Part shown: positions 1-5,718 of the stretch, one piece after another | Layout: each line of letters begins with the position of its first letter | Position numbering within the stretch: position 1 is the first letter of the stretch | Made by a program: the position numbers and the translations under genes | Notes under the pieces: generated by a model | What the model was told of the DNA's origin: nothing | Databases searched by the model: none | Seen by the model: the letters and a program-made list of their open reading frames with translations, nothing else | NCBI GenBank assembly: GCA_902785445.1 | Contig: CACZYN010000204.1 | Span: 1 to 5,718 of the forward strand | Source of the DNA: an uncultured Anaerovibrio sp. | GTDB taxonomy: Bacteria > Bacillota > Negativicutes > Selenomonadales > Selenomonadaceae | DNA: 5,718 bases | Direction: 5' to 3'

Positions 1-1487
1 TGGATGCAGCCCAGGGCGTGGAGGCGCAGACTTTGGCTAACGTATATATGGCCTTGGAACATGATCTGGAAATCATTCCTGTAATAAATAAGATCGATTT
101 GCCAAGTGCGGACCCGGATAGGGTAAAGCAGGAAATCGAGGATGTTATTGGCTTGGATGCCAGTGATGCTATTTTGGCTTCAGCCAAGACTGGTCAAGGC
201 ATCGAGGAAATATTAGATGCTATTGTGGAGCGGATACCGGCTCCATCTGGCGATAAAGACAAGCCACTTAGTGCCTTGATTTTTGATTCCTATTTTGATG
301 CTTATAAGGGAGCAATTGCCCATATCCGCATTATGGATGGCGTAGTAAAAAAAGGTATGAACCTGAAAATGATGGCCACTGGCAAGGTGTTTGAGGCTAC
401 GGAGATTGGCTGCTTTAGACCGGCAGCTACAGAGTTAAGTGAGCTTGGCCCTGGCTCGGTTGGGTACCTGGCTGGTTCCTTGAAACAGGTTCGGGATGTT
501 CGGGTAGGTGATACAGTTACCTTGGCCAACAGAGGCGTGGCAGAGCCTTTGCCAGGCTATCGGGGAGTAACTCCTATGGTATACTGCGGTCTGTATCCAG
601 TGGACAGTGCCGATTATGACAACCTTAAGGATGCTTTGGAAAAATTACAGCTTAATGATGCAGCCCTGGTATTTGAACCAGAGACCTCCGTAGCCTTGGG
701 ATTTGGTTACCGTTGTGGTTTCTTGGGCTTGCTTCACATGGATGTCATTCAGGAGCGCCTGGAAAGGGAGTACAACCTTAAGCTGATTACCACGGCTCCT
801 AGCGTTATTTATCATGTTTATAAAACCGATGGAGAAATGGTAAAGGTAGATAATCCGTCAGACCTCCCAGCTCCAACCACTATTGAGCATATTGAGGAGC
901 CTTTCGTAAAGGCTACTGTTATCGTGCCAAACGATTTTGTGGGTGCGGTGATGGAAATCTCCCAAAATAAGCGGGGAGAGTTCAAGAGCATGGATTACCT
1001 GGATGTGAACCGGGTAATGATTATCTATCATATTCCTCTTAGTGAAATAATCTATGATTATTTTGATAAGCTGAAATCCTCCACTAGAGGGTATGCTTCC
1101 CTGGATTATGAGCTGGCGGATTATCAGCCTGCCAAGCTGGTGAAGCTGGACATCCTTTTAAATGGCGACCCGGTGGATGCTTTATCTACCATCGTTCATG
1201 TGGATAATGCTGCGGCCCGGGGGCGTTCCTTGGCAGCGAAGCTGAAGACCATCATTCCTCAGCAGATGTTTGAGATTCCTATTCAGGCTGCTATTGGCAA
1301 TAAGATTATTGCTCGGGAGAATGTGCGGGCCATGCGCAAGGATGTATTGGCCAAGTGCTATGGCGGTGATATTACCCGTAAGCGGAAATTGCTGGAGAAG
1401 CAAAAGGAAGGCAAGAAGCGCATGAAGGCTGTGGGACGGGTAGAGGTGCCACAGGAAGCCTTTATGGCCATATTGAATATTGAATAA
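1..1487 (+). CDS. lepA: Elongation factor 4 (LepA), 5' end missing
   Basis: LepA is a ribosome-associated translational GTPase that can back-translocate stalled ribosomes. The open frame enters from the window edge (codons in phase from base 3, reading DAAQGVEAQTLANVY). An apparent GTG start at 18 is an internal valine codon. About 495 residues are present of a family length near 600, so roughly the first 105 are missing, including the P-loop, switch I and the DxxG motif. Visible motifs are the guanine-specificity NKID at 87-98 and the G5 motif SAK at 180-188. Next come the domain II beta-barrel, the EF-G-like segment GFGYRCGFLGLLHMDV near 700-745, and the LepA-specific C-terminal domain. That last domain contains AKCYGGDITRKRKLLEKQKE and ends EVPQEAFMAILNIE, close to the family C-terminus. 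The LepA-specific tail separates it from EF-G and TypA. No internal disruption is seen. An inverted-repeat stretch and a terminator follow. Confidence 0.97.
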   Translation, partial: DAAQGVEAQTLANVYMALEHDLEIIPVINKIDLPSADPDRVKQEIEDVIGLDASDAILASAKTGQGIEEILDAIVERIPAPSGDKDKPLSALIFDSYFDAYKGAIAHIRIMDGVVKKGMNLKMMATGKVFEATEIGCFRPAATELSELGPGSVGYLAGSLKQVRDVRVGDTVTLANRGVAEPLPGYRGVTPMVYCGLYPVDSADYDNLKDALEKLQLNDAALVFEPETSVALGFGYRCGFLGLLHMDVIQERLEREYNLKLITTAPSVIYHVYKTDGEMVKVDNPSDLPAPTTIEHIEEPFVKATVIVPNDFVGAVMEISQNKRGEFKSMDYLDVNRVMIIYHIPLSEIIYDYFDKLKSSTRGYASLDYELADYQPAKLVKLDILLNGDPVDALSTIVHVDNAAARGRSLAAKLKTIIPQQMFEIPIQAAIGNKIIARENVRAMRKDVLAKCYGGDITRKRKLLEKQKEGKKRMKAVGRVEVPQEAFMAILNIE

Positions 1488-1490
1488 AGA

Positions 1491-1683
1491 TTCTGCGCGG
1501 CCAGAGGGAAACCTTTTCGGCTTCATCGCTGCGTCCAAATCAACATGTACTTTTTGTTCTGTTTCTTCCATATGCGACAGAGTCGCACATACATCGAACA
1601 CTAATCTATTTTTTGCCCATATTGAGCCTACGGCACGGACTCCACTCTTGCAGGTGAAAAGTACCCTCTGTCTTATTCCAGAA
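1491..1683. repeat. Inverted-repeat intergenic element, possibly MITE-like
   Basis: This stretch fills almost all the space between the lepA stop and its likely terminator, and I see no credible gene in it. Its two ends are complementary in nested blocks: TTCTG 1491-1495 with CAGAA 1679-1683, CAGAGGG 1502-1508 with CCCTCTG 1664-1670, and CTTTTC 1513-1518 with GAAAAG 1656-1661. Near the centre is a hairpin with TGCGAC 1573-1578, loop AGA, and GTCGCA 1582-1587. It starts three bases after the lepA stop. The minus strand is open through the whole segment and on into antisense lepA, and one plus frame is also open, but neither has a ribosome binding site or a recognisable domain. The nested ends with a central hairpin suggest a small non-autonomous mobile element or a structured RNA. 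No clear target-site duplication was found. The seen facts are the complementary blocks; the element identity is inference. Confidence 0.4.
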
Positions 1684-1687
1684 CACA

Positions 1688-1693
1688 TATAAT
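1688..1693 (+). promoter_or_regulatory. Candidate -10 box for hemW
   Basis: A perfect TATAAT hexamer overlaps the first bases of the terminator stem. A start about seven bases downstream, near 1700, would fall in the hairpin loop, so the transcript would lack the left arm and would escape termination. No good -35 is present: the region 17 bases upstream reads CCTCTG, and there is no TG extension. It may be a chance match. Confidence 0.25.
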
Positions 1694-1728
1694 GGTTGCT
1701 GTATGATGTGGCAACCATTTTGCTTTAT
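1691..1728 (+). terminator. Probable Rho-independent terminator of lepA
   Basis: A perfect 9-bp inverted repeat, AATGGTTGC at 1691-1699 and GCAACCATT at 1711-1719, encloses an 11-base loop. It is followed by an interrupted T-rich tail, TTTTGCTTTAT. The stem has only moderate GC and the U-tract is broken, so it may be leaky. It ends a few bases before the hemW ribosome binding site, so it could also act as an attenuator of read-through into hemW. Confidence 0.6.
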
Positions 1729-1730
1729 CT

Positions 1731-1736
1731 AGGAGG
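1731..1736 (+). promoter_or_regulatory. hemW ribosome binding site
   Basis: AGGAGG lies four bases before ATG at 1741. It decides the start: the frame is open further upstream (to about 1696), but that extension would cover the terminator hairpin, has no ribosome binding site, and adds residues that the family lacks. Confidence 0.85.
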
Positions 1737-1740
1737 AAAA

Positions 1741-2888
1741 ATGCAAACTGATTTTGGCCTATACATTCATATTCCCTTTTGCAGGCAGAAATGCTTCTAC
1801 TGCGATTTTCCCTCCTTTGCCGGGCGGGAACGGTATATTGCTGCTTATTTAAATGCTTTGAGCCGGGAGATGGAGTTACTGGCAGATAGGTGTGGCGAGA
1901 CGGGCAAGCTGCACCCCAGAACCGTCTATATTGGTGGTGGCACCCCCAGTCACCTGTCTCTGGAACAAATGGAAATACTTTTTCAAAGCATTCAGGCCAA
2001 TACGTCGCTAAGTGATGTGGCGGAATTTACCATGGAAGCCAACCCTTGTTCATTAAATGAAGAAAAGCTATATTTAATGAAGAAAAGTGGAGTAAATCGG
2101 TTAAGTATTGGGGTTCAGAGTTTTGATGATACCTGCTTAAAATAGGGCGGCTTCATAATGCAAGGGAAGCCGTTGAAAAGGTAAAAAAGGCGCAGGAAGC
2201 TGGCTTTACCAATATCAGTATTGATTTAATGTATGGTTTACCAAATCAGACCATGGACATTTTGCGGGCATCGGTGGAACAAGCATTAAACCTTGGGATA
2301 CAGCATATTTCCATATATGGCCTGCAGGTGGAAGAAGGAACGGTATTTGCCAAGCAGCGTGAATTGGCTAAGTTAGTTCTGCCTGAGGATGAGCTGGTGG
2401 ACAGTATGTATGACTATATTGTGGAGAAACTTCCCAAGAGTGGCTATGAGCGGTACGAGATATCCAATTATGCACTGAGGGGGCACGAAAGTCAGCACAA
2501 CAGTCTTTATTGGCAGGATGTACCATATTTGGGACTGGGAGCCGGTGCCCATTCTTATTGGGGTGGCAACCGCTATGAAAACCCGGATAACATCGAAGAT
2601 TACACTACCTTGATACAGGAGAATAAAGTTTTTTCCCAGATGGAAGAACTGGCTGATGAGCAAGCTCACATGGAGGAATTTTGCTTTTTGGGGCTACGTA
2701 TGTCTCAGGGTATTGATAAGGAAAAATTCAAGGCGAAATTTTCCCGGGATATTCATGAGGTTTTTGGAGAGGCCATACAAGAAATGACGGCCAAGGAATT
2801 GCTTCGGGAATCCGAAAAAAACATATCTTTAACCGCCGTAGGTATGAAATACGGAAATGTAGTTTTTTCTTCCTTTATAATTTGCTAA
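1741..2888 (+). pseudogene. hemW: HemW-family radical SAM protein, frameshifted
   Basis: HemW (formerly annotated as oxygen-independent coproporphyrinogen III oxidase-like) is a cytoplasmic radical SAM protein that binds haem and is thought to deliver it to haemoproteins. The first part (1741-2145) has the iron-sulphur motif at C14, C18 and C21 followed by D-F, which is the HemW form; true HemN has a fourth Cys there. It also has the SAM-binding GGGTP at 65-69, TMEANP at 97-102, and NRLSIGVQSFDD. It then reaches TAG at 2143. The family sequence resumes in the -1 frame with IGRLHNAREAVEK from 2142, then DLMYGLPNQ, the HemW motif HNSLYW (2496-2513), and a normal C-terminus, NISLTAVGMKYGNVVF. 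The joined protein would be about 382 residues, a usual length. One base restores the frame, but the loop before GR would still be one residue short, so four lost bases would fit the family best. It may be a true mutation, an assembly error or recoding. The N-terminal part alone (134 residues) cannot form the full barrel. Confidence 0.88.
2148..2172 (+). other. Hairpin just after the hemW frame break
   Basis: CGGCTTC at 2148-2154 pairs perfectly with GAAGCCG at 2166-2172 across an 11-base loop, and two further G-T pairs are possible outside it. The stem begins five bases after the AAAA run (2139-2142), where the frame breaks. This is the distance seen for stimulators of programmed -1 frameshifting. 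It also encodes conserved HemW residues (GRLH...A), so it may be a coding coincidence. Confidence 0.4.
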
Positions 2889-2973
2889 AAATAAAGAAAC
2901 AAAAAGAAGGATAAAGAGAATCTTTTGGCGAATTAACGCAAGTACATGGGTAAGTTAATTAGTCTTTTTTTAC

Positions 2974-3001
2974 TTGCCATAAAATTAAGAACGGATATAT
3001 G
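2974..3001 (+). promoter_or_regulatory. Candidate promoter for the chemoreceptor gene
   Basis: TTGCCA at 2974-2979 (5 of 6 to the sigma-A -35 box) is followed after 16 bases by TATATG at 2996-3001 (4 of 6 to the -10 box). A start near 3008 would leave a leader of about 25 bases containing the ribosome binding site. The 143-base gap from 2889 to 3031 is A-rich at first, with no clear terminator for hemW. Two alternative stems, 2938-2944 with 2971-2977 and 2949-2955 with 2972-2978, overlap the -35 box. The call rests on hexamer matches only. Confidence 0.3.
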
Positions 3002-3016
3002 TGTGTCAACATAAAT

Positions 3017-3023
3017 AAGGAGG
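3017..3023 (+). promoter_or_regulatory. Ribosome binding site of the chemoreceptor gene
   Basis: AAGGAGG lies eight bases before ATG at 3032. It fixes the start there, rather than at the in-frame ATG at 2999, which precedes this site and would add 11 residues before the membrane anchor. Confidence 0.88.
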
Positions 3024-3031
3024 ATGTTAGT

Positions 3032-4750
3032 ATGCAATTTATGAACAATCTTAAGGTAGCCTATAAGCTGCTGATTCTCTCCATTATTGCAGCGATAGGT
3101 ATGGCGTTCATAGGGTTCTTTGGCTTTACGGCCATAGAAAATGCCCAGAATGACATGACCCACTTGTATCAAGTAAATGTAACGGGGCTGGTACATTTGG
3201 GCAATGCCCGTCAGGGTATGCGTTCGGCCCAGACTATGACGGTTATCATGACCACTGTTAAAGATGATCCGGCCCGTATGAAGGATCTTCAGGGTAAATA
3301 TGACGATGCGCTAAAGACTACTGATGAAAATCTGGAAGCCTTTAACAAGGCATCTGGTGGTGTGGGCGACACTGCGGAAAAATATGCCAAGGTGGCCAAG
3401 GATTGGGCCAAGCTCAAGGAAGGCCTCAATGCTTCGGTAAAACAATCCCAAAGTGGCAACCAGGCCGAAGGTCAGGCAATCTATAATCAGAATTCCCAAG
3501 TAGCTGCTGCTGTGGCCAAGGATTTGGCCAATCTGGCCGATGAGGCTGCCAAGGCTGCGGAAGCTATTGATCAGGCCAATGACGAAGACAGTGATGCTGC
3601 CCAGCGGAATATGGTTATTCTGAGTGTGATTACCTTGGTGATTTTGGTGCTTGCTTCCCTGTGGATTACCAAGGAAATTACTTCTCCGCTCCAAAGAATG
3701 ATGGGCATTTGCCAGAAACTGCGGGATGGTGATTTCCGCATCAATCGTAACCTGGTAGCCCGGGGCGATGAGTTTGGTGCTATGGAGCACGCCATTGATG
3801 AAGTTTGTGATACCCTCAACAAGCTAATGCGCCAGATAAGCAAGTCTTCGGAACAGCTAGCTGCCAGCTCGGAAGAATTAACTGCTTCTGCCGGTCAGTC
3901 GGCCCAGGCTTCTGATCAGGTGGCCCAGAACGTTACCATTTCGGCTAGTGCGGTTATAGAGCAGCAGCAGTTGTTGCAGGATATGAAGGAATCCGTGGAT
4001 AACTCCAATAAGGCCGTTAAGAATCTTGGTACGGCTGCCGGAGCCGTAACTTCCGAGGCCAAATCCGCTAATGACCAGGCGGAAGAAGGTACTAAGGCCA
4101 TCGAGTTTGCTGTTGAACAGATTTTGTCGGCTGAGGCCATTGTTAAGGAATCCGCAGATACAGTTAATAAGCTGGGGCAGAGCTCTCAGGAAATCGGTCA
4201 GATTGTGGAAACTATTTCCGGTATTGCCGGCCAGACCAATTTGTTGGCTTTGAATGCGGCCATCGAGGCTGCCCGGGCCGGTGAGCAGGGCCGAGGCTTT
4301 GCTGTTGTTGCCGAGGAAGTAAGAAAGCTGGCTGAGGAGTCCCAGAATGCAGCCCAGCAGATTACTGACCTTATCCGGGGCATCCAAAATAATACCGATG
4401 CAGCGGTTAGCTCCATGGAAAAGGGCAGCACGGCTGTAAGAGCTGGTAGTGCCTCGGTTGAAAAGCTTCGGGAAACCTTCCAGGCAATCAATGTTGCCTC
4501 CAATGGTGTTGTGGAGCGGGCCCAGAATATGATTAATGAATTGCAGGCAGTATCGGAAGATACCCGTAACATTAACGAGAAGTCCGTTCGTATTGCTGGT
4601 AAGGGCGATGAGGTATCCCAGGAAATGGAAAGCGTTTCTGCTGCCTCTGAGGAACAAAGTGCTTCGGCTACGGAAATTGCTGATGCCAGCCAGTCTTTGG
4701 CAGATTTGGCTCAGGAATTGCAGACTTCCTTGCAGAAATTCCAGTTCTAA
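3032..4750 (+). CDS. Methyl-accepting chemotaxis protein
   Basis: This is a transmembrane chemoreceptor of 572 residues that controls CheA through CheW and so flagellar rotation. TM1 is at about 11-33. A mostly helical extracytoplasmic domain follows at 35-190, of the four-helix-bundle type by length and composition; its ligand cannot be read from sequence. TM2 is at 193-213, then a HAMP domain at 214-268 (SPLQRM with P219, and GDEFG). The signalling coiled coil has its hairpin tip at 404-429, with the conserved ALNAAIEAARAGEQGRGFAV; R415 and E418 match Tsr R388 and E391. Likely methylation sites are ASSEELTAS (278-286) and AASEEQSAS (537-545). The proline-to-tip distance is 29 residues longer than in Tsr, and about 22 heptads follow the tip, which fits the 44H class common in Firmicutes. 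The protein ends at LQKFQF, with no C-terminal pentapeptide for CheR/CheB. No che or flagellar gene is nearby, so it is a stand-alone receptor unit closed by its own terminator. Confidence 0.96.
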   Translation: MQFMNNLKVAYKLLILSIIAAIGMAFIGFFGFTAIENAQNDMTHLYQVNVTGLVHLGNARQGMRSAQTMTVIMTTVKDDPARMKDLQGKYDDALKTTDENLEAFNKASGGVGDTAEKYAKVAKDWAKLKEGLNASVKQSQSGNQAEGQAIYNQNSQVAAAVAKDLANLADEAAKAAEAIDQANDEDSDAAQRNMVILSVITLVILVLASLWITKEITSPLQRMMGICQKLRDGDFRINRNLVARGDEFGAMEHAIDEVCDTLNKLMRQISKSSEQLAASSEELTASAGQSAQASDQVAQNVTISASAVIEQQQLLQDMKESVDNSNKAVKNLGTAAGAVTSEAKSANDQAEEGTKAIEFAVEQILSAEAIVKESADTVNKLGQSSQEIGQIVETISGIAGQTNLLALNAAIEAARAGEQGRGFAVVAEEVRKLAEESQNAAQQITDLIRGIQNNTDAAVSSMEKGSTAVRAGSASVEKLRETFQAINVASNGVVERAQNMINELQAVSEDTRNINEKSVRIAGKGDEVSQEMESVSAASEEQSASATEIADASQSLADLAQELQTSLQKFQF

Positions 4751-4768
4751 GAGTTTGTTAGCATAAAT

Positions 4769-4817
4769 AAACATCCCTTGATAACAACCTGATGGCTGTT
4801 TTCAAGGGATGTTTTTT
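4769..4817 (+). terminator. Strong Rho-independent terminator after the chemoreceptor
   Basis: ACATCCCTTG at 4771-4780 pairs with CAAGGGATGT at 4803-4812, and two A-T pairs extend the base. The stem continues inward with 4783-4789 against 4794-4800 (one mismatch) around a TGAT loop. Six T follow at 4812-4817. It lies 20 bases after the stop codon and separates the receptor from the heat-shock operon. Confidence 0.92.
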
Positions 4818-4874
4818 ATATTGGTGATTTTTTGATATTTCCTTCAAATAGTGGAAAATATTTTTATTGACTTA

Positions 4875-4902
4875 TTGACTTTTTATTTTTATGTGTTATA
4901 GT
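4875..4902 (+). promoter_or_regulatory. Sigma-A promoter of hrcA
   Basis: TTGACT at 4875-4880 (-35) and TATAGT at 4897-4902 (-10) are 16 bases apart, and a TG at 4894-4895 gives an extended -10 element. The expected start is near 4909, so the CIRCE operator covers the first transcribed bases. A second TTGACT at 4867-4872 is too far (24 bases) to serve the same -10 box. Confidence 0.8.
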
Positions 4903-4913
4903 TTTTATAGAAG

Positions 4914-4940
4914 TTAGCACTCAGCAAAGTGGAGTGCTAA
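4914..4940 (+). promoter_or_regulatory. CIRCE operator (HrcA binding site)
   Basis: TTAGCACTC at 4914-4922, a nine-base spacer, and GAGTGCTAA at 4932-4940 match the CIRCE consensus in every base. In Firmicutes the HrcA dimer binds this dyad and blocks transcription. Heat titrates the GroE chaperonin away from HrcA, which then loses activity. Its position between the promoter and hrcA implies autoregulation of hrcA and the genes behind it. Confidence 0.98.
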
Positions 4941-4956
4941 CAACAGGAGGCCAAAG

Positions 4957-5718
4957 ATGATTGATGAGAGAAAGCAGCATATACTGCAAGCCGTCATTCA
5001 AGATTATATAGCTACCGCTGAGCCAGTGGGCTCCAGGACCTTGGCCCGCAAGTATGATTTGGGGGTGAGTCCAGCCACCATCCGCAATGAGATGGCGGAT
5101 TTGGAGATGTTGGGATATCTGGAGCATATCCACACATCCTCTGGCCGGGTTCCTTCATCTAAGGGATATAGGCTTTATGTGGATTCCCTGTTGCCAGTTC
5201 AACCGATGACTGACAAGGAAAAGACCATGATTGACAAATGGTACAAGTCCAAGGTTCAGCGCATAGATCAGGTTTTCCAGGAAACTGCCAAGCTGATTTC
5301 AAAAATGACCAAGAATGTGTCCTTGGTATTGGCCCCCCAGATTTCTAAGGCGGCCTTTCGTTGCATGCAGTTTTTACCTTTGGATGATCATCGGATCATC
5401 GCGGTACTGATGACTGATGCAGGCTTTGTGGAAAACCGTATTATGGAAATGCCTGCTGGGGCTACCTTTGAAGATTTTCAGCGTATGGCTCAGGTGGCTA
5501 ATGCCCATCTAACTGGTCATACTCTAGAGAAAATTCACACCAAGAGCCTTAAGGAGATAAAAGCGGTTATTGGTGATAAAGGGTTGTATAATTCCGCTTT
5601 GGATTTAATCAAGAATGCCTTGGCTTCCGACCGTAAGGAACGCCTTTATTTGGGCGGTACTACGGAAATAATGGCTCAGCCGGAATTTCATAGTGTGGAA
5701 AAGGTCAAGGAAATTCTT
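4957..5718 (+). CDS. hrcA: Heat-inducible transcription repressor HrcA, 3' end missing
   Basis: HrcA is the dimeric repressor of class I heat-shock genes, acting at CIRCE. The start is ATG 4957, six bases after AGGAGG (4945-4950). The frame stays open to the window edge, giving 254 residues of a family length near 340. Residues 1-75 form the winged helix-turn-helix, with the family signatures DYIATAEPVGSRTLARKYDLGVSP split across 17-39, then ATIRNEMADLE (40-50) and HTSSGRVPSSKGYRLYVD (59-76). The middle and C-terminal GAF-like dimerisation region is recognisable from VSLVLAPQ (121-128) and from LYLGGTTEIMAQPEF (230-244). About 90 residues are missing. Heat-shock genes grpE, dnaK and dnaJ commonly follow hrcA in Firmicutes, but they are outside the window and cannot be confirmed. 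Confidence 0.97.
   Translation, partial: MIDERKQHILQAVIQDYIATAEPVGSRTLARKYDLGVSPATIRNEMADLEMLGYLEHIHTSSGRVPSSKGYRLYVDSLLPVQPMTDKEKTMIDKWYKSKVQRIDQVFQETAKLISKMTKNVSLVLAPQISKAAFRCMQFLPLDDHRIIAVLMTDAGFVENRIMEMPAGATFEDFQRMAQVANAHLTGHTLEKIHTKSLKEIKAVIGDKGLYNSALDLIKNALASDRKERLYLGGTTEIMAQPEFHSVEKVKEIL

Noticed and set aside
1480..1692. Plus-strand open frame of 70 codons overlapping the lepA stop
   Set aside because: It starts at a TTG inside lepA with no ribosome binding site, its product is low in recognisable features, and it crosses the inverted-repeat element.
1182..1718. Long minus-strand open frame of 178 codons antisense to the lepA end and through the intergenic element
   Set aside because: More than half lies antisense to a clear lepA, and there is no ribosome binding site or recognisable domain. 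The part outside lepA is better explained by the inverted-repeat element.
2056..2087. Direct repeat AATGAAGAAAAG at 2056-2067 and 2076-2087 inside hemW
   Set aside because: The copies are in different frames, and both fit the expected HemW protein. It is probably coincidence in Lys/Glu-rich coding sequence, and the frame break lies further downstream.
2991..2998. ACGGATAT resembling the motility sigma factor -10 element (GCCGATAT), which would suit a chemoreceptor gene
   Set aside because: It matches 6 of 8 bases, but no TAAA box occurs at the required distance of about 15 bases upstream; the nearest TAAA is only seven bases away.
3878..4774. Minus-strand open frame of 298 codons under the chemoreceptor gene
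   Set aside because: It is a shadow of the biased codon pattern of the coiled-coil receptor, with no ribosome binding site or domain of its own.
4835..4865. AT-rich dyad ATATTTCC / GGAAAATAT followed by five T, resembling a second terminator
   Set aside because: The stem is almost all A-T with a bulge, and a much stronger terminator ends just upstream. It is likely ordinary AT-rich promoter-proximal DNA.
4921..5133. Minus-strand open frame of 70 codons over the hrcA start
   Set aside because: It is antisense to the HrcA winged-helix coding region and to CIRCE, with no independent support.

Overview
The window reads as the chromosome of an anaerobic Firmicutes-type bacterium, most likely from the Negativicutes (Selenomonas, Anaerovibrio, Mitsuokella and relatives). 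This is inferred from the gene order lepA - hemW - ... - hrcA, the strong AGGAGG ribosome binding sites, the CIRCE operator, and a chemoreceptor with a long signalling hairpin ending without a tail. No search was run, so the genus is a guess. All genes lie on the + strand.

Layout. 1-1487 is the 3' four-fifths of lepA (elongation factor 4); its start lies outside the window. 1488-1690 is a 200-base non-coding stretch with nested inverted repeats, probably a MITE-like or structured dispersed element. It is followed by a hairpin terminator that ends just before the hemW ribosome binding site. 1741-2888 is hemW (radical SAM haem chaperone family). It is complete at both ends but broken by one frameshift at about 2142, where the reading frame runs into TAG. 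A 7-bp hairpin starts five bases after the break. 2889-3031 is an AT-rich leader with a possible promoter. 3032-4750 is a complete methyl-accepting chemotaxis protein of 572 residues, closed by a strong terminator. 4870-4956 holds a sigma-A type promoter, a perfect CIRCE operator and a ribosome binding site. 4957-5718 is the first 254 codons of hrcA, cut by the window edge.

How it works together. lepA (translation) and hemW (haem/radical SAM) are common neighbours of the hrcA-grpE-dnaK-dnaJ heat-shock operon in Firmicutes. HrcA represses its own operon by binding CIRCE, so its gene and its operator sit side by side here. The chemoreceptor is an independent unit placed between hemW and hrcA, with its own leader and terminator, and is functionally unrelated to its neighbours. 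The points most worth a second look are the hemW frameshift with its hairpin and the inverted-repeat element after lepA. The rest looks like ordinary chromosomal backbone.
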